Part shown: piece after piece, positions 6,232-6,558 of the stretch
Position numbering within the stretch: position 1 is the first letter of the stretch
How the letters are laid out: every line of letters begins with the position of its first letter
Assembly (NCBI GenBank): GCA_021772555.1
Contig: JAJFLT010000141.1
Location: 1 to 6,558, forward strand
Source: Opitutales bacterium
Lineage (GTDB): Bacteria; Verrucomicrobiota; Verrucomicrobiia; Opitutales; UBA2987
DNA length: 6,558 nt
Direction: 5' to 3'
Translations under genes and position numbers: made by a program
Notes under the pieces: model-generated
Seen by the model: the letters and a program-made list of their open reading frames with translations, nothing else
Told to the model about the DNA's origin: nothing
Database searches by the model: none

Positions 6232-6558
6232 GTGAAATCTTTTATTCTTACTTTGTTGTTTTTACCGGCCTCGTTAGTAATTTCCATGGCGGAGCCCATT
6301 GCAGTCGGCCAGAAGGCCCCCAAGGTCAAGGGTGTGACCGAGGAGGGCAAAAAGGCGAATTTTGGCCATTATTACAAAAAGGGCGCAGTGCTGGTTTATT
6401 TCTACCCCAAGGCCGACACGCCAGGGTGCACGACCCAGGCCTGCAACCTGCGTGACGCCTATGCGGAATTGGGCGAAGCGGGCATAACCGTTTTGGGCGT
6501 GAGTATGGACACCCCTGAGGAGCAGGCGGCGTTCAAGGAAAAATACCACCTGCCCTTC
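6232..6558 (+). CDS. Exported Bcp-type peroxiredoxin (3' end outside window)
   Basis: Peroxiredoxins of the Bcp/PrxQ group reduce hydrogen and organic peroxides with a reactive cysteine. 109 codons are visible and the frame is open to the window edge. The core has VGQKAP near residues 25-30 and YFYPKADTPGCTTQACNLRD at 56-75. Cys66 is the peroxidatic residue and Cys71, five residues on, is the usual Bcp resolving cysteine; Thr63 and Pro64 complete the TxxC motif. The GTG start at 6232 is chosen because AAGG (6224-6227) stands four bases before it and because it adds a signal peptide: Lys2, a hydrophobic run to about residue 18, then SMA before E. Starting at the later ATG (codon 19, 6286) would give a cytosolic protein and has no comparable ribosome site. 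The predicted export is notable, since many Bcp proteins are cytosolic. It is 14 bases downstream of the CNB-domain gene and probably co-transcribed. Confidence 0.93.
   Translation, partial: MKSFILTLLFLPASLVISMAEPIAVGQKAPKVKGVTEEGKKANFGHYYKKGAVLVYFYPKADTPGCTTQACNLRDAYAELGEAGITVLGVSMDTPEEQAAFKEKYHLPF

Noticed and set aside
6274..6549. 91-codon - strand ORF near the right edge
   Set aside because: The + strand here encodes an unmistakable peroxiredoxin with its TPGCTTQAC motif, so the - strand frame is a shadow.

Overview
The window looks like an ordinary bacterial chromosomal segment of moderate GC (roughly low 50s percent by eye). It carries six genes that read cleanly, one clearly interrupted gene, one doubtful small ORF and a few possible regulatory sites. 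Two products have apparent signal peptides (the DUF2141 protein and the peroxiredoxin). Together with DXS and the style of the CinA and UvrC proteins, this suggests a Gram-negative bacterium, perhaps of a Nitrospinota or deltaproteobacterial type. That lineage guess is weak, because no rRNA or other marker is present. I see no tRNA, rRNA, CRISPR array, transposase or phage gene.

Left part, + strand (1-1652): the C-terminal third of dxs (1-deoxy-D-xylulose-5-phosphate synthase) enters from the left edge. After 11 bases it is followed by a radical SAM protein with a cysteine-rich, SPASM-like C-terminus. The two are probably co-transcribed. The 102 bases that follow separate convergent genes and hold no hairpin I can support.

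Middle part, - strand (1755-4225): in transcription order these are a small glyoxalase-fold (VOC) protein, cinA, and an exported DUF2141 protein. cinA is full length in one frame from 3729 to 2443 except for a single in-frame TAA at codon 52 (3576-3574). It is therefore annotated as a pseudogene, with a sequence error as the alternative. A good candidate cinA promoter lies at 3790-3818. The 226 bases between cinA and the DUF2141 gene contain several small inverted repeats, a possible terminator, and a 60-codon + strand ORF with a strong Shine-Dalgarno sequence. The VOC gene is noticeably more AT-rich (about 43% GC over 300 bases counted) than its neighbours.

Right part, + strand (4266-6558): uvrC encodes a short, 492-residue UvrC. 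It keeps the GIY-YIG, UVR, RNase H-like and HhH parts but lacks the family's cysteine cluster and about 115 residues of the central region. It is followed by a stand-alone cyclic-nucleotide-binding-domain protein. Then, 14 bases later, comes an exported Bcp-type peroxiredoxin that runs off the right edge. The last two genes probably form an operon.

Functionally the region is a patchwork of housekeeping genes (isoprenoid precursor synthesis, nucleotide repair and recycling, peroxide defence) with four strand blocks. I found no convincing new multi-gene system. The observations most worth a second look are the nonsense codon in cinA, the reduced UvrC, and the dxs-linked radical SAM enzyme of unknown product.
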